Source of the DNA: Streptomyces olivochromogenes
Lineage (GTDB): Bacteria > Actinomycetota > Actinomycetes > Streptomycetales > Streptomycetaceae
Length of the DNA stretch: 64,000 nt
Assembly: GCF_021538895.1 (NCBI RefSeq)
Contig: NZ_JADDRL010000003.1
Span: 62,001 to 126,000, forward strand
Reading direction: 5' to 3'
In this document: in pieces, positions 54,356 through 63,385 of the stretch
How positions within the stretch are numbered: the stretch's first letter is position 1
Layout of the letters: each line of letters begins with the position of its first letter
The notes under the pieces: model-generated
Databases searched by the model: none
Told to the model about the DNA's origin: nothing
What the model saw: only the letters and a program-made list of their open reading frames with translations
Translations under genes and position numbers: made by a program

Positions 54356-55606
54356 TCAGGCAGTGGACAACGCGCACTTGCCCCGGTCGGCCTTCATCGG
54401 GCCCGCGGGGCTCGGCCGGACCTCGAAGTCGAACATCGCGGTGGGTACGTACAGCGAGCAGCAGGCGTTGGGGATGTCGACGATGCCGCTGATACGTCCC
54501 TCGATGGGGGAGGAGCCGAGCAGCAGGTAGGCCTGCTCCCCGCTGTAGCCGAACTTCTTGAAGTACTCGACCGCGTTGAGGCAGGCCCGGCGGTAGGCCA
54601 GCGTCGCGTCCAAGTAGTAGTTCGTGTCCGTGTCGTGGTCGACGGAGATGCCGATGAAGGTCAGGAACTCCGTGTACCTCGGCTCGACGTTGCCCGGCAG
54701 GAACACCGGGTTGGTGGAGATGCCGTACGTCTCCATGCCGCCCTTGATCAGGTCGACGTGGAAGTCGATGAAGCCGCCCATCTCGATGGCGCCGCAGAAG
54801 GTGATCTCTCCGTCGCCCTGACTGAAGTGCAGGTCGCCTCCGGAGAGCTTGGCGTCCTGGACGTTCACGGGGTAGAAGACCCTCGAACCCCGGGTGAAGT
54901 TCTTGATGTCGTGGTTGCCTCCGTTCTCACGGGCCGGCACCGTGCGCGCGCCTTCCGCACAGATGCGCTTGGCGAGGTCTCCGGTGGCCTTGCCGGCGAG
55001 CGCGTTGGTGGCGTCCGGCGGTACCGCGAGCGGCGGGACCCGGTTCGGGTCCGTGTCGATCAGTGCCTGCTCACGGGTGTTCCAGCTGGCGAGCATCTCG
55101 GCGGACGGCGCGGTTCCGAACAGCCCCGGGTGGGTGATCCCGGTGAACCGGATACCGGGCAGGTGGCGGGAGGTCGCCTGCTGGCCGTGGAAGTCCCAGA
55201 TCGCCTTGTAGGCGTCGGGGAAGTAGTCGGTCAGGAAGCCTCCGCCGTTGGCCTTGGCGAAGATGCCGGTGTAGCCCCAGCCCTGGCCTGCTGCGCCCCC
55301 GGTCTGCTGCGGCACGGGGCCGAGGTCGAGGATGTCGACGACGAGCAGGTCGCCGGGTTCGGCTCCCTCCACGCCTATCGGGCCGCTGAGCATGTGGGGA
55401 ATGGTCAGATCGATGTCACGTACGTCGTTGGCGGAGTCGTTGTCGCCGACCTGGCAGTCGGTCCAGTCGCGGCACTCCATACGGAACTCCGAGCCCGGCT
55501 TCACCATTTCGGCTATGGGGACGTCCGGGTGCCACCTGTTGTGTCCGGGAACGTCCTGCTCGCGCATGGACTTGGTCTGGTCCACCTTGAAGCGAACTTC
55601 GGGCAT
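54356..55606 (-). CDS. fmdA: Formamidase (FmdA/AmdA family)
   Basis: A 416-residue amidase of the acetamidase/formamidase family, hydrolysing formamide to formate and ammonia. Characteristic segments include VPGHNRWHPDVP, GPIGVEGAEPGDLL, GITHPGLFGTAPS, GGDLHFSQGDGEITFCGAIE and DIPNACCSLYVP. Start at 55606 follows GAGGAG. It is last in a leftward group fmdB-amiS-fmdA. Formate dehydrogenase is encoded 3 kb away, giving a route from formamide to CO2 and NADH. Acetamide is an alternative substrate. Confidence 0.93.
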   Translation of the reverse strand: MPEVRFKVDQTKSMREQDVPGHNRWHPDVPIAEMVKPGSEFRMECRDWTDCQVGDNDSANDVRDIDLTIPHMLSGPIGVEGAEPGDLLVVDILDLGPVPQQTGGAAGQGWGYTGIFAKANGGGFLTDYFPDAYKAIWDFHGQQATSRHLPGIRFTGITHPGLFGTAPSAEMLASWNTREQALIDTDPNRVPPLAVPPDATNALAGKATGDLAKRICAEGARTVPARENGGNHDIKNFTRGSRVFYPVNVQDAKLSGGDLHFSQGDGEITFCGAIEMGGFIDFHVDLIKGGMETYGISTNPVFLPGNVEPRYTEFLTFIGISVDHDTDTNYYLDATLAYRRACLNAVEYFKKFGYSGEQAYLLLGSSPIEGRISGIVDIPNACCSLYVPTAMFDFEVRPSPAGPMKADRGKCALSTA

Positions 55607-55636
55607 GACAATCTCCTCGAATACTTCTGATTCCGG

Positions 55637-56269
55637 TCACGTGGACGCGCTCAGGCCCGCCGACGGGGTGGGAGCCGGATGCCGCGTTGCCCGGGTGAGT
55701 GGCCACAGCGCCCCGAACACCACGACGGCGAAGGCCCCCAGTGCGATGGCGGTCTCGTCGGGGTGTGTCCAGTAGCCGCCGAGCAGCAGAGCGGCGGGAA
55801 TCACACCGGTGACCCAGCCCTCGATCGCCGTGACCCAGCCGGTGTAGACCGTGAGGCTGTCCTTCTTGAGGCCGAGCAGCAAGAAGAACAGGAACCACAA
55901 GAATGCCCAGTAGAGCCAGATGACTCCGAACGGGTTGTCCTTGAGGATATGGAAATTGATGAACGAGTACCCCAGGGCCACAATCGCCACGAAGAGCGAA
56001 TAATAGCCGACCCCGGTGGAGTCGAGGCCGACCAGTAGTCCGATACCCACGTAGAGGTAGGTAAAGCCGAACAGATAGATTCCGGATGCCGCCAGAATCG
56101 CCCGGGGGTCGTTGTTGGCGATGAAGATGAGGTACGTCGGCGTGAGTACCTGGATTGAGCCCACGAAAAGGTTGAACACCGCGGCCGACCGGGCGTCTAC
56201 CTTTCCGAGGAGCATCATCCCGTTGATGAAGAGCACCGCGCCGACGAAGAGCAGTCCCACGGATGCCAC
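55637..56269 (-). CDS. amiS: AmiS/UreI-family amide/urea channel
   Basis: A 210-residue membrane protein with six or so helices. The segments GLLFVGAVLFINGMMLLGK, NLFVGSIQVL and FLWFLFFLLLGLKK match the AmiS/UreI family of proton-gated urea or short-amide channels. The GTG start at 56269 follows AGGAGG. Between fmdB and fmdA on the same strand, so it probably brings in formamide or a short amide. Short C-terminal tail beyond the last helix. Confidence 0.9.
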   Translation of the reverse strand: MASVGLLFVGAVLFINGMMLLGKVDARSAAVFNLFVGSIQVLTPTYLIFIANNDPRAILAASGIYLFGFTYLYVGIGLLVGLDSTGVGYYSLFVAIVALGYSFINFHILKDNPFGVIWLYWAFLWFLFFLLLGLKKDSLTVYTGWVTAIEGWVTGVIPAALLLGGYWTHPDETAIALGAFAVVVFGALWPLTRATRHPAPTPSAGLSAST

Positions 56270-56448
56270 GGGGACGCACCTCCTAAATCCGCGTGGAGAA
56301 CGGAATCGCGTCGCACCCTGGCCGCCGACGCGATTCCGGCTCAGCCGGGCCGGCGTGGCGCGATGGCCGCATTCCTCGCACTGCTACGGGAGCGACGTCC
56401 TGTGCGGACGTCGACGCACAACGCGTTCTGCCGTGTCGACCACCGCCC

Positions 56449-56733
56449 TCACGGACGCGGCAACCGCGAGAGCGCGGGGTGCGGCCGCGGCTGCGGCCGC
56501 GTCCTCGTGCGTGGCGGCACTTCGGAAACCACTGCCGGGGCCTCGCGGGACTGCTCCTCGCGGACATGGAGGACAGCGGCTTCTTTCGAGGTGCGCGTCA
56601 GGCCGGGCGCGGAGTACACGCGTTTTGCACCAGCGGCGCAAACAGGGCACTCGTGAATTCTGGGCGCCGTTCCGATCGCCAACCTCACATCGAAAGGTCC
56701 ACAGTGGCTGCATAGATATTCGTACGTTGCCAT
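56449..56733 (-). CDS. fmdB: FmdB-family zinc-ribbon protein
   Basis: A 94-residue protein. It begins with YEYLCSHCG and CPVCAAGAKRVYSAPGL, giving the four-Cys zinc ribbon of the FmdB family, a putative regulator of formamidase operons. The C-terminal half is Arg/Pro-rich and not conserved. First gene of the leftward formamide group, 179 bases before amiS. A function as regulator is inferred from family and position. Confidence 0.87.
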   Translation of the reverse strand: MATYEYLCSHCGPFDVRLAIGTAPRIHECPVCAAGAKRVYSAPGLTRTSKEAAVLHVREEQSREAPAVVSEVPPRTRTRPQPRPHPALSRLPRP

Positions 56734-56985
56734 CAGCAGCCTCCGGACGCTTTTCCCTCCCTTCCAGGAGACGTCTCGGTAATCCAGGTGTCAAGTCAGG
56801 TGGCGGTCGGCCGGCGGGTCTACTCGCGGCGCAATCCGAGAACGTCGTAAGCGCCCCGGAAGCCTGGTTCGTCCATCGCCATCCACAGGCCGGACGGGAC
56901 GCGCAGGTTTAAGCTGGATTCATCGGCACAGCGGCCGGAGGGCGGGGTTCCTGCGCAGCGCCCGATCGCCGCCGCTCGGCATTTT

Positions 56986-57450
56986 GTGGCGACCGCAACG
57001 GTGGAAAGTTCTGCTGTGGTAGAGGCACGTCAATCCCGGGACGCCCGTCGCAGGAACGCCCGGGTGCTGACCGTGATCGCCGTGGGCGGGGCGATAGGCG
57101 CCTGCGCCCGGTACACGGCGGCCCTGATCTGGCCGACGGGTCCGGCGGACTTCCCTTGGACCACGCTGTGCGTGAATGCCTCGGGCTGTCTGATCATCGG
57201 CGCGTTCGTGGTGGCGATCACCGAGGTGTGGACCGTGAACCCGCTGGTGCGTCCGTTCTTCGGCACAGGGGTGCTGGGAGGCTTCACGACCTTCTCCACG
57301 TACTGCGCGGACATCGAGCGACTGGTCCGGGAGGACCGGGCCGGCATCGCTCTCGTGTACCTGGTGGTGACCGTGGTCGTCGCGCTGGTCGCCGTGACGA
57401 TCGGGGTGGCCGGCGCCCGCCGCGTTCTGGTGGTGAGGAAGTCGAGATGA
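56986..57450 (+). CDS. crcB: CrcB-family fluoride channel, first copy
   Basis: About 154 residues with four membrane helices. [10 protein letters not shown] and [13 protein letters not shown] match the fluoride-channel family, including the central TTFST motif. The start is uncertain: GTG 56986 lacks a good ribosome site, and GTG 57001 is possible. The stop overlaps the ATG of the next gene. Fluc channels work as dual-topology dimers; actinomycetes often carry two genes that form a heterodimer, which fits the second copy here. Confidence 0.9.
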   Translation: MATATVESSAVVEARQSRDARRRNARVLTVIAVGGAIGACARYTAALIWPTGPADFPWTTLCVNASGCLIIGAFVVAITEVWTVNPLVRPFFGTGVLGGFTTFSTYCADIERLVREDRAGIALVYLVVTVVVALVAVTIGVAGARRVLVVRKSR

Positions 57451-57794
57451 GGCTCAGTGGACGTGCGCTGTGTCTGACGATTTTCGTCGACGACACCGAC
57501 ACATGGCATCACAGGCCCCTGTTCACGGAGATCGTCCACCGCGCTCACGAGGCCGGTCTGGCCGGGGCGACGGTGTTCCGTGGCGTGGAGGGCTTCGGTT
57601 CAGGTTCGATCGTGCATACGACACGGCTGCTGTCCCTGGCGGACGACCTGCCGGCGGCGATCGTCATCGTCGACGAGGAGGAGCGGATCCGGTCCTTCAT
57701 GCCGGAGCTGGAGGAGTTGTCCATCGAAGGCCTGGTCACCGTGCACGAGGTCGACGTGGTCCACTACAAAGGGCGGGAGGGTGCGGGTACATGA
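57447..57794 (+). CDS. DUF190-family protein between two crcB genes
   Basis: A 115-residue soluble protein of the DUF190 family, PII-like in fold, with [12 protein letters not shown] and [14 protein letters not shown] segments. Both ends overlap neighbouring genes by ATGA, so all three are translated together. The family often sits next to crcB genes, but its role (perhaps as a ligand-sensing regulator of the channel) is inference. Confidence 0.9.
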   Translation: MRLSGRALCLTIFVDDTDTWHHRPLFTEIVHRAHEAGLAGATVFRGVEGFGSGSIVHTTRLLSLADDLPAAIVIVDEEERIRSFMPELEELSIEGLVTVHEVDVVHYKGREGAGT

Positions 57795-58162
57795 GGTATC
57801 TGCTCGTCGCGCTCGGGGGCGCCGTCGGTGCCCCCTTGCGGTATCTCATCGACCGGTCGATCCAGGCGCGCCACGACACCGTCTTCCCCTGGGGCACCTT
57901 CGCCGCCAACATCACCGGCGCGATGATCCTGGGCATGCTGACGGGGGCGGTCCTGGCCAAGGTCGCGTCACCGGACGACCAGTTCCTGCTGGGCGTCGGG
58001 TTGTGCGGGGCCCTGACCACCTACTCCACGTTCTCCTACGAGACGTTGAGCCTGTTCGAGGCCGGATCGCGATTCTTCGCGGCCGCCAATGTGATCGTCT
58101 CGGTCGTCGCCGGACTCGGGGCCCTTTTCGTCGGTCTGGCCTTCTCCCAGGCCGTGTTCTGA
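57791..58162 (+). CDS. crcB: CrcB-family fluoride channel, second copy
   Basis: A 123-residue protein with four helices. It has [25 protein letters not shown] and [11 protein letters not shown], the family motifs. The length is typical. It starts inside the DUF190 stop. It is probably the second subunit of a heteromeric fluoride exporter with the first copy. Confidence 0.92.
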   Translation: MRYLLVALGGAVGAPLRYLIDRSIQARHDTVFPWGTFAANITGAMILGMLTGAVLAKVASPDDQFLLGVGLCGALTTYSTFSYETLSLFEAGSRFFAAANVIVSVVAGLGALFVGLAFSQAVF

Positions 58163-58361
58163 CCGTGGACGCCTCGGCCGCGGGCCTTGTCACCCGGACT
58201 CCTGCCGAAGGTTCCGGCGAAGACCGCATGTCTATCCAGTGGGCCATCTCCCTCATGAACCACGGGGATTGCAGCGCTGAAGCACGCTCGACTAAAATTA
58301 CAAGATCATCGGTGCCCTGCCTGACATACCCGGACAGTGGCCTGACCGATGGAGGACGGCC

Positions 58362-59525
58362 ATGGCAAAGATCCTTGCGGTGCTCTATCCCGACCCCGTG
58401 GGCGGTTACCCCCCGAAGTACGCCCGCGACGAGATTCCCACCATCACCGGCTATCCGGGCGGACAGACCGCGCCCACCCCGCAAGCCATAGATTTCACCC
58501 CGGGCCAGCTCCTCGGCTGCGTATCGGGAGAACTGGGACTGCGCAGGTTCCTGGAGGACCGGGGCGACACCTATGTCGTGACCAGCGACAAGGAAGGTGC
58601 CGACTCCACGCTGGACCGCGAGTTGCCCGACACCGACGTGGTGATATCGCAGCCCTTCTGGCCCGCTTATCTGACCCCCGAGCGGATCGCCGCGGCTCCC
58701 CGGCTCAAGCTCGCGATCACCGCGGGTATCGGATCCGACCACGTCGATCTGCCGAGCGCCATCGAGCACGGCATGACGGTGGCGGAGGTGACCTTCAGCA
58801 ACAGCATCAGCGTCTCCGAGCATGCCGTGATGCAGATCCTCGACCTGGTGCACAACTTCGTGCCCTGCCACGAGTGGGTGACCGCGGAGAAGGGCTGGAA
58901 CATCGCGGACAGCGTCTCCCGCTCCTACGACATCGAGGGCATGGACGTCGGTGTCCTCGGCTCCGGCCGCATCGGCCAGGCGGTACTGCGCCGCCTCAAG
59001 CCGTTCGACGTCCACCTGCACTACCACGACGTGCATCGGCTGCCCAAGGAGGTCGAGGAGGAGCTGGAGGCGACCTGGCATCCCGACGCGCGGTCGCTGG
59101 CCTCCTCGGTCGACGTGCTGTCCATCCACACGCCGCTGCACCCGCAGACGCTGAACCTCTTCGACGAGGAGATGATCGGCGCCATGAAGCGCGGTGCGTA
59201 CATCGTCAACACCGCACGCGCGCTCATCGTCGACCGGGACGCCGTCGTACGGGCGCTCAACAGCGGACAACTGGCCGGTTACGCCGGTGACGTCTGGTAT
59301 CCGCAGCCGCCCCCGCCGGACCACCCGTGGCGCACCATGCCGAACGAGGCGATGACGCCCCACGTGTCCGGATCGACCCTCTCGGCGCAGACCCGCTATT
59401 CGGCGGGTACCCGGGAAATCCTGGAGTGCTGGTTCGACGGGCGCCCCATCCGCTCGGAATACTTGATCGTCGACGGTGGCGGTCTCGCCGGGGCGGGAGC
59501 GCGTTCCTACACGGTCGCCAAGTGA
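58362..59525 (+). CDS. NAD-dependent formate dehydrogenase
   Basis: A 387-residue D-2-hydroxyacid-dehydrogenase-type formate dehydrogenase that makes CO2 and NADH, similar throughout to the Pseudomonas enzyme. It has the start block FTPGQLLGCVSGELGLR, the formate-binding region ISQPFWPAYLTPERI, TAGIGSDHVDL, a cofactor fold (GSGRIGQAV), the Arg in VNTAR and the catalytic His in TPHVSGSTLSAQ. The start at 58362 follows GGAGG. It is near the formamide group and could consume formate made by formamidase. Confidence 0.94.
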   Translation: MAKILAVLYPDPVGGYPPKYARDEIPTITGYPGGQTAPTPQAIDFTPGQLLGCVSGELGLRRFLEDRGDTYVVTSDKEGADSTLDRELPDTDVVISQPFWPAYLTPERIAAAPRLKLAITAGIGSDHVDLPSAIEHGMTVAEVTFSNSISVSEHAVMQILDLVHNFVPCHEWVTAEKGWNIADSVSRSYDIEGMDVGVLGSGRIGQAVLRRLKPFDVHLHYHDVHRLPKEVEEELEATWHPDARSLASSVDVLSIHTPLHPQTLNLFDEEMIGAMKRGAYIVNTARALIVDRDAVVRALNSGQLAGYAGDVWYPQPPPPDHPWRTMPNEAMTPHVSGSTLSAQTRYSAGTREILECWFDGRPIRSEYLIVDGGGLAGAGARSYTVAK

Positions 59526-59807
59526 CACATAAAGCCGGCGGCGGCTATACGGAAGAAGATTCACTGGAGCCGCGACAGCGGATCCCCTTGATCGACGGGT
59601 AACGGGCCGTCCCTGGGTTTGCCTGGGGTTTGCCCGTGCCTGCCGATGGATCACGCGTCTTGTGAGCCGATTCACCCCTGACATACTGGACGGACGCGCC
59701 CATTACCTTTTAGCTTTCATGAATAGGTTGATTTCCTTATGCGAAGGCACCGGCGCCCCGCATACCGTTTCATGAATAGCCAAGGTGTATGCCGGGAAGG
59801 TGGATCA
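59526..59807. other. Intergenic region, nothing recognised
   Basis: 282 bases between formate dehydrogenase and the small Cys-rich protein gene. It is less GC-rich near 59690-59760; no hairpin or conserved site was recognised. Confidence 0.5.
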
Positions 59808-60239
59808 GTGAGCAGTATGGACGCCGTATGGGTACGGGGCGTGAACGGCATTCAATTGCACCACGTGACCGACCTTCAGGATGCGGGCCGGTTCCTGGGC
59901 AACGCCGCGATGGCGCTGCGCGCCGCGCACGTGCGGACCGGCACCGACCAGTACTCCAGCATCGCCGCCGAGCTCAAGGGCCTGGTGGAGCGGGTGCGGA
60001 AGCTGGAGGACGAGGCGCGGACCAAGATGCACGACCTGCACGCCACCGACCCCGAGCGGTTCGCCCGCTGCAGGGACGGTCACGAGCCGTGGCCCGGTGA
60101 GATCCCGGCCGGGTTCATCCCGCGTCACACGTGCCGGGACGAGTGCCTCTACCACGACCGCGACGTCCTCGAAGCGATCATGCAGTGCACCTGCGGTCGG
60201 CCGCCGTGCCAGGCCTGCGAGATCGGCGGAAAGCTCTGA
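59808..60239 (+). CDS. Small Cys-rich protein of unknown function
   Basis: A 143-residue protein with GTG start after GGGAAGG. The middle is charged and helical (LVERVRKLEDEARTKMHDL). The C-terminal 40 residues hold six Cys and several His in CRDECLYHDRD and CTCGRPPCQACE, suggestive of metal binding. No family was recognised. A strong hairpin follows. Confidence 0.8.
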   Translation: MSSMDAVWVRGVNGIQLHHVTDLQDAGRFLGNAAMALRAAHVRTGTDQYSSIAAELKGLVERVRKLEDEARTKMHDLHATDPERFARCRDGHEPWPGEIPAGFIPRHTCRDECLYHDRDVLEAIMQCTCGRPPCQACEIGGKL

Positions 60240-60260
60240 CGCCGCACCCGAGCGCATCAT

Positions 60261-60287
60261 GAGGGAGCCCCCGGCGGGGGCTCCCTC
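60261..60287 (+). terminator. Terminator of the Cys-rich protein gene
   Basis: GAGGGAGCCCCC and GGGGGCTCCCTC form a 12-bp stem with a three-base loop, 22 bases past the stop. The following bases begin GTTCGT, not a strong T-run. Confidence 0.85.
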
Positions 60288-60679
60288 GTTCGTGTACGGG
60301 CTCACCCATCGGGTGCCCGCGCACGGAGGCCGCCCCTGACGAGGTCGAGGAGGGGGGTGGCAGTGCCCGCCCGGTCGTCGGCGGTCACTCCGGGGCGGAT
60401 GCTCCCGGCGTGGTCGTCGGGGCGGGGAACAAGCGCGGCCGCGGGGGGCACCGGCATGCGGGCCGGCTCCGCGGGACTCCCCGGACGCCGATCGCCTGAC
60501 GCATCGCGCCGTCGTCCGGTCCGGCCTCGGCCACGGCCCCTGGGCGGCGGCGCCCAGCTCGGCCCCGGCGCGTTCGCCGCAGGTCCGACCTGCGGTGGGA
60601 TCGTCAACGTCCTGATCACGCCGGCGGGTGTGCGGGCGCCGGTACGGTTCCGGACCACGGCCGAGAGAGCCGAGGATCG

Positions 60680-61310
60680 GCCGTCCTCGCCCGGGTCGCC
60701 CGTGGCCAGGGCGAATCCTGGGGCGAGCGCTGCTGGCGCGGCGCGACGGCACGGAGGCAGGTGATGTCGTCGGTCACCCCGGGCTTGGGTCGGTCGGCGG
60801 CTGCGGCGCAGACCTTATTGGGGGTATGGCGCGGTGGGGGGGCGTGGTCTGCGGCAGTCTCGCGTTGGTCGGCCGGCCTCGCCCGGGTCGCCCATGGTCG
60901 GGACGCATCCTGGGGCGGGCGCTGTTGGTGCGGCGCGACGGCACGGAGGCAGGTGATGTCGTCGGTCACCCCGGGCTTGGGTCGGTCGGCGGCTGCGGCG
61001 CAGACCTTATTGGGGGTATGGCGCGGTGGGGGGCGTGGCTTGCGGCAGTCTCGCCGTGGTCGGCCGGCCTCGCCCGGGTCGCCCATGGCCGGGGCGAACG
61101 TTGGGGCGGGCGCTGTCGGTGCGGCCGACGGCGGAGGCAGGTGATTTCGTCGGCCTTCCGGGCCCGGTCCGGTCGGCGGCGGCCGAGGCATGGACCTTGC
61201 TGGGGGCTTGGCGCGGCGGCCCGGTGGGGGTCTCGGCGGAGGGCCGTCTCTCGGTACGGGCTGTGGTCTGCGGCAGTCTCCCCGTGGTCGGCCGCCCTCA
61301 CCAGCGCTGC
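60680..61310. repeat. Tandem repeat with period about 190 bp
   Basis: Units start at the ACGGAGGCAGGTGAT box at 60751 and 60943 (period 192) and a diverged copy at 61131 (188). A partial unit precedes. Units one and two are nearly identical over the first 100 bases; the third has many changes. The box repeats are GGCAGGTGATGTCGTCGGTC. Confidence 0.85.
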
Positions 61311-61675
61311 CCCAGCGGTCTCGCCCCGCGGGTGGCAGCGAACGTGCCACCGCCGAGCCTCCCCGTCTTCGCCGCGCGGCCCCGTTTCCCCGATGCCGGC
61401 GAGGTCCTCGTCGACCGGCCGGGCCGGCGTCCGTGGCGCACCGGGCTCGCGCCCCACTCGCGAGGAGCGCGACCCGCGCTGCGCCAAGCGAGCCTGAACC
61501 AGGGGGAGTTGGCCCGGTCTCGGACGCGTGCCGTGGCAGGTTGGCCGGAATGACTCCGGCTGCACATCCGTCCTTCTTGGGCCCACCATGAACCCGACCC
61601 CCGCCGTTCATCGGACCTTCGCAGACTCCGCACGTCCCCCAGCGTGTACGTCCGTGTAACGAGCGGGAGTTGACC

Positions 61676-63385
61676 ATGAGCCACGGCCACAGCCACAGAC
61701 ATGACCAGGGCCACCACCATCACCACCACCACGGGAGCGAGGACGCGTCGTCCCTGCCGCCCGCCCTCGACATGTCGGTCCCGGACGAGGAACTGACCCC
61801 CGGCCAGCTCTCCCGTCGGTCCATGCTGCGCCGGGCCGGCCTGCTGGGCGCCGGCCTCGCCGCGGGCAACGTGCTCGCGGGCGCGGGCCAGGCGGCCGCG
61901 GCTCCCGCCTCGCAGGTCTCCGCGAGCGGACGCTCCGGCGGATACCTGTGGCTGTCCGGTGACCACCACATCCACACCCAGTTCAGCTCGGACGCCAAGT
62001 ACCGTGTCATCGACCACGTCCGCCAGGCGAACGCGCACGGCCTCGACTGGATGGTCATCACCGACCACGGCAGCGAGACGCACGCCAAGATCGGCGTGGA
62101 GAAGGTCAACCCGGACATCGTCGCCGCCCGCGACCAGATCGACGACACGCTGGTCTTCCAGGGCCTGGAGTGGAACATCCCGGCCGCCGAGCACGGCACG
62201 GTCTTCGTCCACCCCGGCCGCAACGAGGTCGCGGTGCTGAAGGAGTTCGAGACCTCCTTCGACGGCTCCGTGAAGAAGGCCTCCGCGAGCACCCCGGCCA
62301 ACGAGGCCCTGGCGATCGCCGGTGTCAACTTCCTCGCCGAGCAGGTCCAGCGCCGCAAGGTCAAGGACGCGCTGTTCCTGGCCAACCACCCGGCGCGCAA
62401 GGGCATCGACTCCCCGCACGAGATCCGCGGCTGGCGCGACGCCCAGCCCACCATCGCGGTCGGCATGGAGGGCGCCCCCGGCCACCAGGCCGCCGGCATC
62501 GCCGCCCCGAACGGAGCGGGCTCCGGCCGCGGCTTCTACGACAACAGCCCGAGCGCCGACTCCTTCGCCGGCTACCCGCTGGAGAGCTACCGCACCTGGG
62601 GCGGCTTCGACTGGATGACCGCCACCGTCGGCGGCCTGTGGGACAGCCTGCTGGCCGAGGGCAAGCCCTGGTGGATCACCGCCAACTCCGACTCCCACAA
62701 CGTGTACGCCGACACCGCCGTGCGCGGCCCGGGCGGCGACTTCAACGGCAACGGCCGCTACGAGGACCCCGTCTACGGCGGCGGCCTCAACCTCACGGAC
62801 GGCGACTACTGGCCGGGCCAGTACTCCCGCACCCACGTCGGTGCCGCCTGCTTCTCCTACCAGGCGGTCATGGACGGCATCCGCGCCGGCCGCGTCTGGG
62901 TCGACCACGGCGGCCTGATCAGCGGCCTGAACGCCCAGCTGCGCTCCGGGTACCGCGCCGTCACCCTCGGCGACACGCTGCACGTGCGCAAGGGCAGCCA
63001 GGTCGACCTGGTCGTCGAGATCAGCCTGGCCAACGGCCCCAACTGGGCCCAGTTCGTGCCCTCGCTGGCCCGCGTGGACGTCATCCAGGGCGACGTCACC
63101 GGCCCGGTCGCCGACAAGGACGCGCTGAGCACCCCGAACACCAAGGTCGTGAAGTCCTTCGAGGTGAACAGGTCCACCGGTGGTGTCCGGCTCACCTACT
63201 CCCTGGGCCCGGTCGACAAGCCGGTGTACGTCCGCCTGCGCGGCACCGACGGCAAGCGCGGCGCCGTCGGCCTGAACGGCCCGGCCGTGGACCCGGCCGG
63301 TCCGGCCATGGACGTCCTCGGCGACGCCGACCCGTGGAAGGACCTGTGGTTCTACTCCAACCCGATGTGGGTCCTGCCCGCATGA
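61676..63385 (+). CDS. Tat-exported PHP-domain phosphoesterase-like protein with His-rich N terminus
   Basis: A 569-residue protein. The first 20 residues hold about 11 His, a probable metal-binding or cytoplasmic pro-segment. A Tat signal (RRSMLRRAGLLGAGLAAG) is at about 47-70. The mature part starts with a PHP domain, with metal-ligand motifs GDHHIHTQFSSD, TDHGSE, and later SDSHN. The rest is not assigned. Start at 61676 follows GGGAG. Codon use is strongly biased to C- and G-ending codons, suggesting high expression. It is coupled by ATGA to the next gene. Possible role: extracellular phosphatase or nuclease; the substrate is unknown. Confidence 0.88.
   Translation: MSHGHSHRHDQGHHHHHHHGSEDASSLPPALDMSVPDEELTPGQLSRRSMLRRAGLLGAGLAAGNVLAGAGQAAAAPASQVSASGRSGGYLWLSGDHHIHTQFSSDAKYRVIDHVRQANAHGLDWMVITDHGSETHAKIGVEKVNPDIVAARDQIDDTLVFQGLEWNIPAAEHGTVFVHPGRNEVAVLKEFETSFDGSVKKASASTPANEALAIAGVNFLAEQVQRRKVKDALFLANHPARKGIDSPHEIRGWRDAQPTIAVGMEGAPGHQAAGIAAPNGAGSGRGFYDNSPSADSFAGYPLESYRTWGGFDWMTATVGGLWDSLLAEGKPWWITANSDSHNVYADTAVRGPGGDFNGNGRYEDPVYGGGLNLTDGDYWPGQYSRTHVGAACFSYQAVMDGIRAGRVWVDHGGLISGLNAQLRSGYRAVTLGDTLHVRKGSQVDLVVEISLANGPNWAQFVPSLARVDVIQGDVTGPVADKDALSTPNTKVVKSFEVNRSTGGVRLTYSLGPVDKPVYVRLRGTDGKRGAVGLNGPAVDPAGPAMDVLGDADPWKDLWFYSNPMWVLPA

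Larger units (their letters stand above)
60240..61675. other. 1.4-kb region without a convincing gene; contains the tandem repeat
   Basis: After the terminator at 60261-60287 no frame has gene-like features, although long open frames exist on both strands because of the GC composition. The 3' half holds the roughly 190-bp tandem repeat (60680-61310). The last 300 bases lead to the PHP gene and must hold its promoter; no clear box was seen. Confidence 0.6.

Noticed and set aside
56734..56985. Possible fluoride riboswitch upstream of the first crcB gene
   Set aside because: The GGGGTTC-like stretch at 56941-56952 lacks the rest of the conserved pseudoknot pattern; no confident match.
60680..61310. 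CRISPR array
   Set aside because: Units are about 190 bp with no short repeat/unique spacer alternation, and no cas genes are nearby.
60616..61677. Minus-strand frame of about 353 codons through the tandem repeat, and a plus-strand one of about 289
   Set aside because: The repeat period changes from 192 to 188, shifting frames between copies; the sequences are low-complexity and no ribosome site was seen.
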